A DNA stretch of 12,429 bases, taken from the NCBI GenBank assembly GCA_019246575.1, contig JAFAQG010000663.1:1-12429 (forward strand). Direction: 5' to 3'. Within the stretch, counting starts at the first letter, position 1; every line of letters starts with the position of its first letter. The translations under genes were made by a program, and so were the position numbers. A model generated the notes under the pieces. The model was given only the letters and a program-made list of their open reading frames with translations, ran no database searches and had not been told where the DNA came from. This DNA is from Acidobacteriaceae bacterium. GTDB taxonomy: Bacteria > Acidobacteriota > Terriglobia > Bryobacterales > Bryobacteraceae. This document shows positions 1-7,184 of the stretch, one piece after another.

Positions 1-1064
1 CAGTCCTGATTCAGGACGGCAATATTTTCGCCCTTGGGAACACAAGGCGTATCGAAAATATGAAGGAATCGCGAAAGGCGATCAACATTGACGTCCGCGG
101 CAGCATTGTGATGCCGGGATTCGTTGATGCAAGTGTGACTGTCAGCCGCGATCAAAGGAGTTTAACGCAGGGCTCGAACAAGACAAAGAAGCCACGGCAG
201 ATGTATGATGACGGCCTGGCACTCATGCGCTCCTGCTTACAGCACGGCACGCTCACGGCGGAGGTGAAGGCGGGCGCCGAGGCCAACGATTTTCGCTCCG
301 ACATTTCGGTCCTCAGGCAACTTGCGAAGGTGGGAAAAAATCCGGTGGAGATGATTCGCACCTGGCGCGTGAAACGGTGGCCGCAGCAAGAGCAGGAATT
401 GCGCGATTTCGAACAGACGCTTGAAACTCTCACACGCCGCAAGCTGGTTCAATTCGTGGAGTTCGTGAGCGGCAGCATGCCGGGTGTCGAACGCGAACTG
501 CTCGATCTGGTGCGCGAAGCTAAACTCGCGGTCAAGCTGGTGTGGGAAGGCGGATGTGCGGCGGTGCTCGAAACACTGTTGAAGCAGGCCGATCCGCACG
601 TTGTGATGTGCTCGTCCGCGTTAACACCGGAGGAGATTTCGCTGCTCGCGAGCAGTCGTGCGATTCTCGTCTTCGCGCCGGCTAGCGAACTGGGACGCCC
701 GAGCGGGCACGCGTTGCGGGAGCTGGCAGATCGAGGAGCGGCGATAGCCTTGTCCTCAGGTTATGATGAGAAACTTTCTCCAGGTTTCAGCATGCAGATG
801 GCGCTGTGGCTGGCTATCGTGCAAGGACAGCTCACAGCAGAACAAGCCATCACCGCGGCGACTGTGAATGCCGCACATGCGGTCGGGTGCGGCGATTTCA
901 CCGGAACCATCGAATGTGGAAAACGCGCCGACATTCTCGTCATGATGGTGCCTGATTACCGTGACATCTCGCGCCAGTTCGGAATTAATCACGTCGGCCT
1001 TATTGTGCGTAACGGCACGCTGGTGTCGAATCGTACACGGTTCGCAGCTGCGGCTTCACGTTGA
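1..1064 (+). CDS. HutI-like amidohydrolase, 5'-partial, metal ligands lost (probable pseudoenzyme)
   Basis: The reading frame is open from base 3 with no stop. The residues before the first Met (base 60) read VLIQDGNIFALG, the usual N-terminal beta-sandwich of amidohydrolases, so the true start lies upstream of the window. Numbering from the Met at 60, the C-terminal half is clearly imidazolonepropionase-like (HutI, the third step of histidine degradation): TAEVKAG at 66-72 matches HutI EVKSGYG, VNAAHAVG at 269-276, GTIECGKRADI at 282-292, and FGINHV..IVRNGT at 308-320. The catalytic site is gone. The HxH after GFVD reads S25-V-T27, the KIHADE His is V161, the SADH His falls at C184/S185, and the TDFNPG Asp is G234. 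The loop between HxH and TVxxTR is about 17 residues shorter than in HutI. The frame is intact, so this looks like a repurposed or non-catalytic paralogue rather than a decayed gene. It ends 12 bp before a glutamate formiminotransferase. Family assignment is firm; lack of amidohydrolase activity is inferred. Confidence 0.85.
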   Translation, partial: VLIQDGNIFALGNTRRIENMKESRKAINIDVRGSIVMPGFVDASVTVSRDQRSLTQGSNKTKKPRQMYDDGLALMRSCLQHGTLTAEVKAGAEANDFRSDISVLRQLAKVGKNPVEMIRTWRVKRWPQQEQELRDFEQTLETLTRRKLVQFVEFVSGSMPGVERELLDLVREAKLAVKLVWEGGCAAVLETLLKQADPHVVMCSSALTPEEISLLASSRAILVFAPASELGRPSGHALRELADRGAAIALSSGYDEKLSPGFSMQMALWLAIVQGQLTAEQAITAATVNAAHAVGCGDFTGTIECGKRADILVMMVPDYRDISRQFGINHVGLIVRNGTLVSNRTRFAAAASR

Positions 1065-1076
1065 GCGCTGGAGCTG

Positions 1077-2015
1077 ATGAACAGTGAGCTGATCGAGTGC
1101 GTTCCGAATATTTCGGAAGGCCGGGAGCTCTCGCGCGTGGCAGCAATCGAGCAGAGTATCACCGGTGTGACGGGCACTCTGGTACTCGATTCGACGAGCG
1201 ACCCGGATCATAACCGCAGCGTAATCACGTTTGCCGCGCCGGCGTCGAGTGTTGTGGAGGCGGCGGTTCGTGCTACCGCGAAGGCTGCTGAATTGATCGA
1301 TCTGCGCGAGCATCGCGGAGTGCATCCCCGGCTCGGGGCCCTCGATGTGTTGCCGTTCGTGCCGCTGGGCGGAGTCACGCTCGAGCATTGTGTCGCGCTC
1401 GCTCACGAAGCGGGCAATCGAATTTGGAATGAGCTCGGGATCCCTGTGTATTTCTACGAAGCGGCAGCGATGGGTCCAGATCGCACGAAGCTCGAAGACG
1501 TACGGCGAGGGCAGTTCGAGGGTTTGCGCGAAGCAGTTCTGCAGGATCCCGGAAAGGCTCCCGATATCGGCGGCCCGGCACTGCATCCGAGCGCAGGAGC
1601 GGTGATCGTCGGCGCCCGAAAGATTCTAATCGCCTATAACATCAATTTAAAGTCGAACGATCTCGAGCTTGCCAGGTCGATCGCAAAACGAATGCGCGCA
1701 AGTAGTGGCGGATTTCCAGGCGTGAAAGCGCTCGGCTTGCCTCTTTTGTCGCGCAATCTGGTTCAGGTTTCGATGAATCTCACGGATTTCGAGCAAACGC
1801 CGGTACACGTCGTCTACACGGAGGTCGAGCGGCTGGCCGCTGAGAAAGGGGTTGAAGTGGAGGAGAGCGAGTTGATCGGCCTCATGCCACGGCGCGCGCT
1901 CGAGATGGCGGCGGCTGGACTGTTGAAGCTGAAGAATTTTCGGCGGGCCGATGTGATCGAGAACCGGATCGAGGAACTGCGCGGGCCATGGTCGCGCAGC
2001 GGCGCTCGGCCGTAG
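1077..2015 (+). CDS. ftcD: Glutamate formiminotransferase (formimidoyltransferase domain protein)
   Basis: This 312-residue protein matches the formiminotransferase half of FTCD, which moves the formimino group of N-formiminoglutamate onto tetrahydrofolate, releasing glutamate at the end of histidine degradation (EC 2.1.2.5). It acts in the cytosol. Visible family signatures are IECVPNISEGR at 6-16, DPDHNRSVIT at 42-51, and HRGVHPRLGALDV at 79-91. H83 in GVHPR corresponds to the catalytic His82 described for the mammalian enzyme. The length fits the two formiminotransferase subdomains only; the cyclodeaminase domain found in animal FTCD is absent and must be a separate protein if present. The chosen ATG is preceded by GGAG at 1070-1073, a short 3-base spacing. 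The gene lies 12 bp after the HutI-like gene and 26 bp before the aminotransferase, so co-transcription is likely. The HutI-type neighbour supports a histidine-catabolic role. Confidence 0.92.
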   Translation: MNSELIECVPNISEGRELSRVAAIEQSITGVTGTLVLDSTSDPDHNRSVITFAAPASSVVEAAVRATAKAAELIDLREHRGVHPRLGALDVLPFVPLGGVTLEHCVALAHEAGNRIWNELGIPVYFYEAAAMGPDRTKLEDVRRGQFEGLREAVLQDPGKAPDIGGPALHPSAGAVIVGARKILIAYNINLKSNDLELARSIAKRMRASSGGFPGVKALGLPLLSRNLVQVSMNLTDFEQTPVHVVYTEVERLAAEKGVEVEESELIGLMPRRALEMAAAGLLKLKNFRRADVIENRIEELRGPWSRSGARP

Positions 2016-2041
2016 GAAAACGACCGTCCGTATGATGAATT

Positions 2042-3301
2042 ATGGCCGCAACGCTACCACCCGAGCCACAAGTTTCCACGGCGAAGACATCGCTCGAACA
2101 GCTGATGGGACTCGAGCGCGAGTATCTGGTGCAGAACTACGCCCGTTATCCGTTGGCCATTCACCGCGGCAAGGGTTGTTACGTTTACGATCTCGACGGC
2201 AAGCGTTACCTCGATCTCATCAGCGGCATCGGAGTAAATTCGCTTGGCTATGCACATCCGCGCATTACGAAGGTAATCCGCGAACAATCGGGTCTGCTAC
2301 TGCATAGCTCGAATCTCTACTATCACGAGTACCAGGGGCGTCTGGCCGAGCGGCTAGCAACAATCAGCGGCTTGCAGCGTAGTTTCTTCTGTAACTCGGG
2401 AACCGAGGCGACCGAAGCAGCCCTGAAGATGATTCGAGCACACGGAAATGCCGTCAGCCCCGGGAAGAACGAGATTGTATCGCTTGAGAATTCGTTTCAT
2501 GGACGTACCCTCGGGGCATTGTCGGTAACAGGGCAGAGTAAGTACCGAAAAGATTTCGAGCCGCTGATTCCGGGGGTACGATTTATTGAACGGAACGATG
2601 TTTCAGCGCTGGAGCAGGCGGTAAGTGAAAACACGGCCGGCATCATGCTGGAGTTCATTCAGGGTGAGGGCGGGATATTACCTTTGTCCGAGGAGTTCGC
2701 GCGCAAGGCTCGCGAACTGGCAGACAGGTACGATGCCCTGCTGGTATTTGATGAGATTCAGTGCGGTGTTGGACGACCGGGCAGGCATTTTGCGTATCAG
2801 CTCATTGAGCCGGCGCTTCTGCCGGACGTCGTTCTTGCAGCCAAGCCGATGGCGTGCGGCATACCCCTGGGCGTGGTGATTGCGAATGAAAAGGCGGCAT
2901 CGGCGATCAAATCCGGCATGCATGGATCGACATTCGGGGGAGGGCCGCTTGCATGCCGGGTGGCGCTCGAGTTCTTCGACATCCTTGAAGACCTACTGCC
3001 CGCAATCAATATCGTCGGCGACTACTTCCGTGCGAAGTTGACCGAGTTAGCACGCAAGTTTCCGTTTATTAGGGAAGTGCGCGGCAGCGGGCTGATGATC
3101 GGCGTCGATATTGAGTTTCCGTGCAAAGATTTCGTCCTGGACGGCATCAAGGAAGGCTTACTGTTTAATGTCACGCACGATACGGTGGTACGCTTTCTGC
3201 CTCCGTATGTTCTGACGGAGCAGGAAGTGGACCGCGCGATATCTATCTTGACCAGGATATTCAGGAAGGCGAAGGCGGCTGCCGTGCCGGCTTCGCACTG
3301 A
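2042..3301 (+). CDS. argD: Class III PLP aminotransferase, acetylornithine aminotransferase (ArgD) type
   Basis: This 419-residue fold-type I, class III aminotransferase most resembles ArgD, which interconverts N-acetylglutamate semialdehyde and N-acetylornithine with glutamate as amino donor. Signatures in order are YARYPLAIHRGKGCYVYD, LLHSSNLYY, the PLP-phosphate motif NSGTEATEAALK, SFHGRTLGALS.TGQSKY, QGEGGI, FDEIQCGVGR, the PLP lysine K268 in AAKPMACGIPLG, and GSTFGGGPLACR. The C-terminal VRFLPPYVLTEQEVD fits ArgD. Two departures from textbook ArgD are LEFIQGEGG where EPIQGEGG is usual, and KPMACGIP where KxLGGGxP is usual. The start at 2042 has no clear ribosome binding site; the next in-frame ATG (2105) is no better, and the protein begins to match the family around residue 28. 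It lies 26 bp after ftcD and 25 bp before the membrane-protein gene. Substrate could instead be ornithine or another omega-amino acid, since this superfamily is promiscuous. Confidence 0.85.
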   Translation: MAATLPPEPQVSTAKTSLEQLMGLEREYLVQNYARYPLAIHRGKGCYVYDLDGKRYLDLISGIGVNSLGYAHPRITKVIREQSGLLLHSSNLYYHEYQGRLAERLATISGLQRSFFCNSGTEATEAALKMIRAHGNAVSPGKNEIVSLENSFHGRTLGALSVTGQSKYRKDFEPLIPGVRFIERNDVSALEQAVSENTAGIMLEFIQGEGGILPLSEEFARKARELADRYDALLVFDEIQCGVGRPGRHFAYQLIEPALLPDVVLAAKPMACGIPLGVVIANEKAASAIKSGMHGSTFGGGPLACRVALEFFDILEDLLPAINIVGDYFRAKLTELARKFPFIREVRGSGLMIGVDIEFPCKDFVLDGIKEGLLFNVTHDTVVRFLPPYVLTEQEVDRAISILTRIFRKAKAAAVPASH

Positions 3302-3326
3302 GGTCGGCATCTTCGCGATTTAAAGA

Positions 3327-4880
3327 ATGAGCGCAAGCCTCGCTTTCGAACCGCCTACAATCCCAAATACGGCTCTCCGAGCGGCAGCGAATTTTTGGCA
3401 CTTACATTGGGTGGTATTCGTTGTGTCTGCACTCGTGTTAGTACCGTGCTTCTGGCACACTCGCATCGAAGCGGGAGACCTTGGTAGCCACGTATATAAC
3501 GCCTGGCTCGTGCAATTAATCCATGAGGGAAAGGTGCGCGACCTGTATGTTGCTCCTCAATCTAACAACATTCTCGTTGATGTCTTACTTTACGAAATCG
3601 GTAGAAACTTAGGTTACTCCGCAGCCGAAAGGGTAACAGTTTCTGTCTGTGTTCTGGTGTTTTTCTGGGGAGCGTTTGCGTTCGTCGCGGCGGCGAGCCG
3701 CAGACCTCCGTGGCTACTCGCCCCAGCGCTCGCGATGGTGGCCTACGGTTACACATTCGAGATGGGTTTTCTCAACTATTATCTTTCGATCGGGCTGGCT
3801 TTCTTCGGAATTGCGGCGGTTTGGCAAGGCGCGTTTAAAGACTGGATCGCGGCAGCCGTAATTGCCGTACTGGCATTTCTTGCTCATCCGATTGGTCTAT
3901 TGGTAATGATTGCGTTCATTACTTACGTGAAGCTTTCGCAACTAACACAGGGCTGGAAGCGGTGGATTCCACCTGCTCTTGCGCTCGCAGTGCTGATCGC
4001 GATCCATTTCTATATCCTGCGATTCCAAACCATGGTTTGGGAAACTCCGTTTTTCCGCATGAACGGATCCGACCAGCTCATGCTTTATGGCCGGCGTTAT
4101 TATGCGCTGGGTTTGGCGCTGCTCGCATTTATGGTTGGCGCAATCGGGTATGGGCTGATCCGCGAGAGAGCGCTATATCGGCTCATTCGCGACGAGGCCG
4201 GTGGGACAAGCGCAAGCATTCGCATTGCGCTTGAGTTGTGGGGTGTGTTATTGGTCTCGGCCGCTCTGATTCCAGAGGTCATCTATATGCCCCAGTATCC
4301 GGCGCCGGTGGCCTTGCTCGTTGCGCGATCGACGTGCATTTCAGCCGTGCTCGGAGTTTGCGTTATCGGCTGCTTGCAGCCGCGGCGATGGCACATGGTG
4401 GGTTTCGGTTTGGGAGCAGCAATTCTATTCACCTGGCTGTATCAGGATACGGGCAGGCTGAACAAACTCGAAGAACAGGGCCGACGGATGGTGAATGCTT
4501 TCCCTTACGGAACACGGTTCGTGGTGACTATTGGGCCTGCGATAGGTTCGCGTATTGCTTATATTTGCCATATCCTGGACCGGGCGTGCTTGGGGCGGTG
4601 TTTCACGTACTCGAACTACGAACCCTCCTCGGGCCAGTTTTGGATTCACAGCCGGCCCGGAAGCCGCACGGCGGACAGCAACGCGGATGAGATCTTAGCT
4701 CTGGAATTCGGGCAATATCGCGTGAAAGCGGCCGATCTGCCGCTGAAGCAAATCTATCAGTGCAGCGTTGAGGACGTCGACCGGCTCTGCATTCGCGACT
4801 TAGCGGCAGGAGAGCAAAACTGTCCGAACTGCAACAACCCTCTGTATCGTGCAATGCATGCAGCTGCTGCTAAACGCTGA
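3327..4880 (+). CDS. Polytopic membrane protein of unknown function, possible GT-C-like fold
   Basis: I do not recognise this 517-residue protein with certainty. Hydropathy read by eye gives roughly nine to ten membrane segments: about 24-43, 103-123, 129-144, 149-167, 172-200, 213-232, 255-277, 300-319, 326-350 and 356-371. A soluble C-terminal tail of about 145 residues follows. The first extracytoplasmic loop begins EAGDLGSHVYNAWLVQLIHEGKV (48-70, split by no gap), resembling the acidic first-loop pattern of GT-C lipid-linked-sugar glycosyltransferases and related proteins; this is a resemblance only. The tail is cysteine-rich, with Cys at 414, 421, 425, 479 and 488 and a CPNC motif at 499-502, which could form disulfides or bind metal. 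The start is weakly supported by a purine stretch (TAAAGA) just upstream. It follows argD by 25 bp and is the last gene of the run. Its codons look somewhat more AT-rich than its neighbours'. Confidence 0.8.
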   Translation: MSASLAFEPPTIPNTALRAAANFWHLHWVVFVVSALVLVPCFWHTRIEAGDLGSHVYNAWLVQLIHEGKVRDLYVAPQSNNILVDVLLYEIGRNLGYSAAERVTVSVCVLVFFWGAFAFVAAASRRPPWLLAPALAMVAYGYTFEMGFLNYYLSIGLAFFGIAAVWQGAFKDWIAAAVIAVLAFLAHPIGLLVMIAFITYVKLSQLTQGWKRWIPPALALAVLIAIHFYILRFQTMVWETPFFRMNGSDQLMLYGRRYYALGLALLAFMVGAIGYGLIRERALYRLIRDEAGGTSASIRIALELWGVLLVSAALIPEVIYMPQYPAPVALLVARSTCISAVLGVCVIGCLQPRRWHMVGFGLGAAILFTWLYQDTGRLNKLEEQGRRMVNAFPYGTRFVVTIGPAIGSRIAYICHILDRACLGRCFTYSNYEPSSGQFWIHSRPGSRTADSNADEILALEFGQYRVKAADLPLKQIYQCSVEDVDRLCIRDLAAGEQNCPNCNNPLYRAMHAAAAKR

Positions 4881-4919
4881 TCTGGTCCGACTGCGGTAGA
4901 GGTCCGAGCGCCTGGATGT

Positions 4920-5165
4920 CTACTCGACCACTACGCGCGTGCCGGTGTCTTTGGGCCGGGAGAGGCGTTCGATGCGGTGATCGACCATGGCGCGGATGCC
5001 GCGCAGCACTTCGATTCGCGCCTCGCGAAAATGCCGGCAGGCCGACTCCGGCGGCGTGAATGCATCCGCAATGGCTTGCAATCCGTCGCGGACACAATCG
5101 AAGATCCTGTCAGCATGTGCATGCGGGCGCGCAGTACTTCCCGCGGCCTGTTCAGCTTCGCTCAT
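4920..5165 (-). CDS. Small helical protein of unknown function, coupled to the ArsA-like ATPase
   Basis: This 81-residue protein has no family I recognise. It has no signal peptide or membrane segment. A polar N-terminus (residues 1-18, with HAHAD at 15-19) precedes two predicted amphipathic helices, about 19-36 and 42-68. The second (REARIEVLRGIRAMVDHRIERL, interrupted by no Pro) has spacing suited to a coiled coil or helical hairpin. It ends in a charged, beta-prone GTRVVVE tail. Cys24 and Cys43 are present. Its ATG overlaps the ATPase stop codon as ATGA (5162-5165), so translation is almost certainly coupled, which is the best evidence that it is real. It may be a partner or adaptor of the ATPase; that is inference from position only. 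The gene ends 39 bp from the convergent membrane-protein gene. Confidence 0.75.
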   Translation of the reverse strand: MSEAEQAAGSTARPHAHADRIFDCVRDGLQAIADAFTPPESACRHFREARIEVLRGIRAMVDHRIERLSRPKDTGTRVVVE

Positions 5166-6352
5166 CTTTGCTCCCTCATCTCTACTCTCAGCTTACGTCC
5201 GTCAAGTTGAGCTTTAACCGGAGTTAGTCCAGCCATCATGGTCGGCAGTCCTACATGACGACGAATTGTACCCACCTCGATAACAAGCGCATCATCTTCT
5301 TTGAAGAGGCCGATCTCCGCTTTATCAGCAAACGGAAAATCGACCAGCACTTCATACGTATCGCCGTTGCGCACGAACGAGAACGGAGGCGAACTCGAGG
5401 TAATGGCGGCGGGATCTTCGCCGGGCTCATACAATGCGGCCGCCAGTTTACCAAGCCGGTCGATGCCGAAAACCTCATCGCGAAACATCGGAACGCGGCG
5501 CACAGGCACGGGCGCAAAGTATTGTTCAATCTCGGCGAGAGTGTCACGCTGCGATTCGCGCCAATGCTCGAAAAAGCCATCTTGCACCTCTTCGGGAATT
5601 AGCCGATTCACGACGATACTGTCCACCACCAGGCCGTTCAAGGAGAAATAGACAAACGCGCGCTGGGTCTCGCGAAGCACCATTTTCTCGGCGTTTGTGA
5701 CAAGCCGGACGCTTGTGATATTCGCGTCTTCGAGCACCGTATCGATCCCTTCGATCTTCTCGAAAAGCGATAGGATGTTGCGGAAATAACTGTCGGGCGG
5801 GAGTTCGACAGGGCTCATACGGTTCGCAATCGGCCGAACGGCTTTGAGAATGCTGCGCTCGAGATGAAAAACGTGCTTCATATACCAATCGAGCGTGGTC
5901 GGCAAACTGATGAAGCGCAGCGATTCGGCTGTGGGAGCGCAATCGAGGATGATGACATCAAATTCGCTGCTCTTCCGGTATTTGTTCACATACATCATGG
6001 CGCTGAGCTCTTCCATACCGGGGAAGATCGCCATCTCTTCGGCTTGCACGCCAGTCAGGCCGCTAGTGCGCAGGACAGAGGTGACGTAAGCGGAGATATC
6101 GCTCCAGTAACGCTTGATCTCGTGATTGATGTTGACTTCCTGGATGAACAGGCGTTCGCCGATGTTTAGCGGATCCGATGTCGCGCCGTGAAACAAAGCG
6201 CCGCCGAGATCGAAGGAATCGGCGAGACTGTGAGCCGGGTCGACACTCATGGCGAGCGTTCGTTTACCGGCTTCGGCGAGATGCACGGCGGTGGCCGCCG
6301 CGACGCTGGTTTTGCCCACCCCGCCCTTTCCGCTAAACAGCAGAATTCTCAT
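5162..6352 (-). CDS. ArsA/GET3-family ATPase with C-terminal HSP20-like domain
   Basis: This 396-residue cytosolic ATPase belongs to the SIMIBI class (ArsA/GET3 branch). The deviant Walker A GKGGVGKT is at 8-15 with the signature lysine K9. DPAHS (38-42) is the switch I region, IFPGMEE lies at 109-115, the switch II DCAPT is at 137-141, and VVNR (247-250) is the adenine-binding NR motif. After a PG-rich linker (309-322), residues about 323-394 form a beta-rich alpha-crystallin-like domain (YEVLVDFPF, LVIEVGTIRRHV, LRVEM), the arrangement known as ArsA_HSP20 in single-domain bacterial ArsA proteins. Only one Cys is present (C138, inside switch II). The cysteines that bind arsenite in ArsA and the zinc CxxC of GET3 are absent, so neither arsenite extrusion nor classical tail-anchor insertion is supported. 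It probably acts as a homodimeric client-handling ATPase, with the small downstream gene as a possible partner. The start has only a weak upstream purine stretch. Confidence 0.92.
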   Translation of the reverse strand: MRILLFSGKGGVGKTSVAAATAVHLAEAGKRTLAMSVDPAHSLADSFDLGGALFHGATSDPLNIGERLFIQEVNINHEIKRYWSDISAYVTSVLRTSGLTGVQAEEMAIFPGMEELSAMMYVNKYRKSSEFDVIILDCAPTAESLRFISLPTTLDWYMKHVFHLERSILKAVRPIANRMSPVELPPDSYFRNILSLFEKIEGIDTVLEDANITSVRLVTNAEKMVLRETQRAFVYFSLNGLVVDSIVVNRLIPEEVQDGFFEHWRESQRDTLAEIEQYFAPVPVRRVPMFRDEVFGIDRLGKLAAALYEPGEDPAAITSSSPPFSFVRNGDTYEVLVDFPFADKAEIGLFKEDDALVIEVGTIRRHVGLPTMMAGLTPVKAQLDGRKLRVEMREQR

Positions 6353-6417
6353 AATCTCGATGGTACGAGGCCAATTCCTATCCGCGTTAAAAGGATTACT
6401 GATAAAGTATTCGGACG
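6353..6417. promoter_or_regulatory. Divergent intergenic spacer, presumed to hold both promoters
   Basis: This 65 bp spacer separates the leftward ATPase gene from the rightward exported-protein gene, so start signals for both directions should lie here or inside the flanking starts. It is more AT-rich than the coding sequence, notably 6390-6411 (TTAAAAGGATTACTGATAAA). I cannot assign convincing -35/-10 pairs in either direction and see no clear operator palindrome. Promoter presence is inferred from gene orientation alone. Confidence 0.4.
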
Positions 6418-7110
6418 ATGCGAATAAGACTTGCTGTAGGTGCGGTTCTTCTCGTTTTCCAGGCGTTTGGGCAGCAGACTTACGTCGGACACTACGACGT
6501 ATACGGCGGCTTCATGTACCTCAATAGTCCGTATATCAACCTGCAGGAACGCGGTTTCCACACCCAAGGCGGTGTGAGGCTGCGGAAGTGGCTGACGGTC
6601 GGTGTCGATTACAGCGCAGGGAACGGTCATACATCCCTCACTCCAAGCTTGCTAAAGAGCTCGTTACAGCAACAACTGGGAACGACGTTCGCGCAGCTTG
6701 TTGCTTTGCACCTTGTTCCGCCGGGATACAGCCTGACAGTGCCGATTGATTCGACGACCCAAAATTTCGCGGCTGGTCCGCAATTTTCGGATCACTACTT
6801 TCGAGCGCTGACGCTGTTTATCCGGCCATCAGCAGGCGCGGTTCACGAGACAGCGACGCCGCATCCCCAAGATGCGATCTCGACGCTAGTCGTCAGGCAG
6901 CTCCTGCCATCTGGCAAGAAGCAGGAATGGACGGCCTTCTACGGATTCGGAGGCGGCGCAGATATCAACGTAACCGAACACTTTGCGTTGCGGCTGCAAT
7001 TCGATTTCGTACACGACCATCTCTTTCCCGACTTGTTGAACAGCCGCAATACGGTGCGCCTGTCGATCGGCCCGGCCTTCCAATTTGGACGCAACGTGCT
7101 TACGCGGTAG
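6418..7110 (+). CDS. Predicted exported outer-membrane beta-barrel protein
   Basis: This 230-residue protein opens with a typical Sec signal peptide (MRIRLAVGAVLLVFQAFG, likely cut before QQ at 19-20). The mature part is made of alternating hydrophobic/polar strands rich in aromatic residues and glycine: YDVYGGFMYLN, GGVRLRKWLTVGVDYSAGNG, HYFRALTLFIRPSAGAV, WTAFYGFGGGADINV, FALRLQFDFVHDHLF, and VRLSIGPAFQFG near the end. This is the pattern of a small OmpA/OmpW-like eight-strand barrel, and the length fits. The last residues (GRNVLTR) extend past the usual terminal aromatic. The function is not recognisable from sequence. The start at 6418 lacks a good ribosome binding site, but the signal peptide begins directly there, which fixes it. 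It is divergent from the ATPase gene and lies 74 bp upstream of the aldehyde dehydrogenase; no functional link between them is evident. Confidence 0.8.
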   Translation: MRIRLAVGAVLLVFQAFGQQTYVGHYDVYGGFMYLNSPYINLQERGFHTQGGVRLRKWLTVGVDYSAGNGHTSLTPSLLKSSLQQQLGTTFAQLVALHLVPPGYSLTVPIDSTTQNFAAGPQFSDHYFRALTLFIRPSAGAVHETATPHPQDAISTLVVRQLLPSGKKQEWTAFYGFGGGADINVTEHFALRLQFDFVHDHLFPDLLNSRNTVRLSIGPAFQFGRNVLTR

Positions 7111-7170
7111 CCGATCGCGGGCTTGGCCCTTTTGGCATATGATGAGGTTGCTGAAGGTCCACGCAGATCT

Positions 7171-7177
7171 AAAGGAG
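7171..7177 (+). promoter_or_regulatory. Strong ribosome binding site for the aldehyde dehydrogenase
   Basis: AAAGGAG lies 7 bases before the ATG at 7185, a near-ideal Shine-Dalgarno element. It decides this start over the out-of-frame ATG at 7178. It is much stronger than the sites before the other genes in the window, which suggests high translation of the dehydrogenase. Confidence 0.8.
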
Positions 7178-7184
7178 ATGAACC

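Noticed and set aside
1..1064. Treating the HutI-like gene as a decaying pseudogene
   Set aside because: There are no frameshifts or internal stops in over 350 codons, and structural motifs outside the active site are well kept. Ligand loss alone does not show decay.
1056..1586. Antisense open frame of about 176 codons opposite ftcD
   Set aside because: The sense strand is a clear formiminotransferase; the antisense protein has no family features.
4884..4907. Direct repeat GGTCCGA twice in the convergent spacer between the membrane-protein gene and the small helical gene
   Set aside because: There are only two 7 bp copies; this is expected by chance and no hairpin or T-run makes it a terminator.
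5162..6352. Arsenite-transport ATPase (ArsA of an ars operon)
   Set aside because: Only one Cys is present, inside switch II. There is no arsenite-binding cysteine set and no ars genes are nearby.
7138..7143. TATGAT as a -10 box for the aldehyde dehydrogenase
   Set aside because: No -35-like hexamer is present 16-18 bases upstream, so a promoter is not supported.
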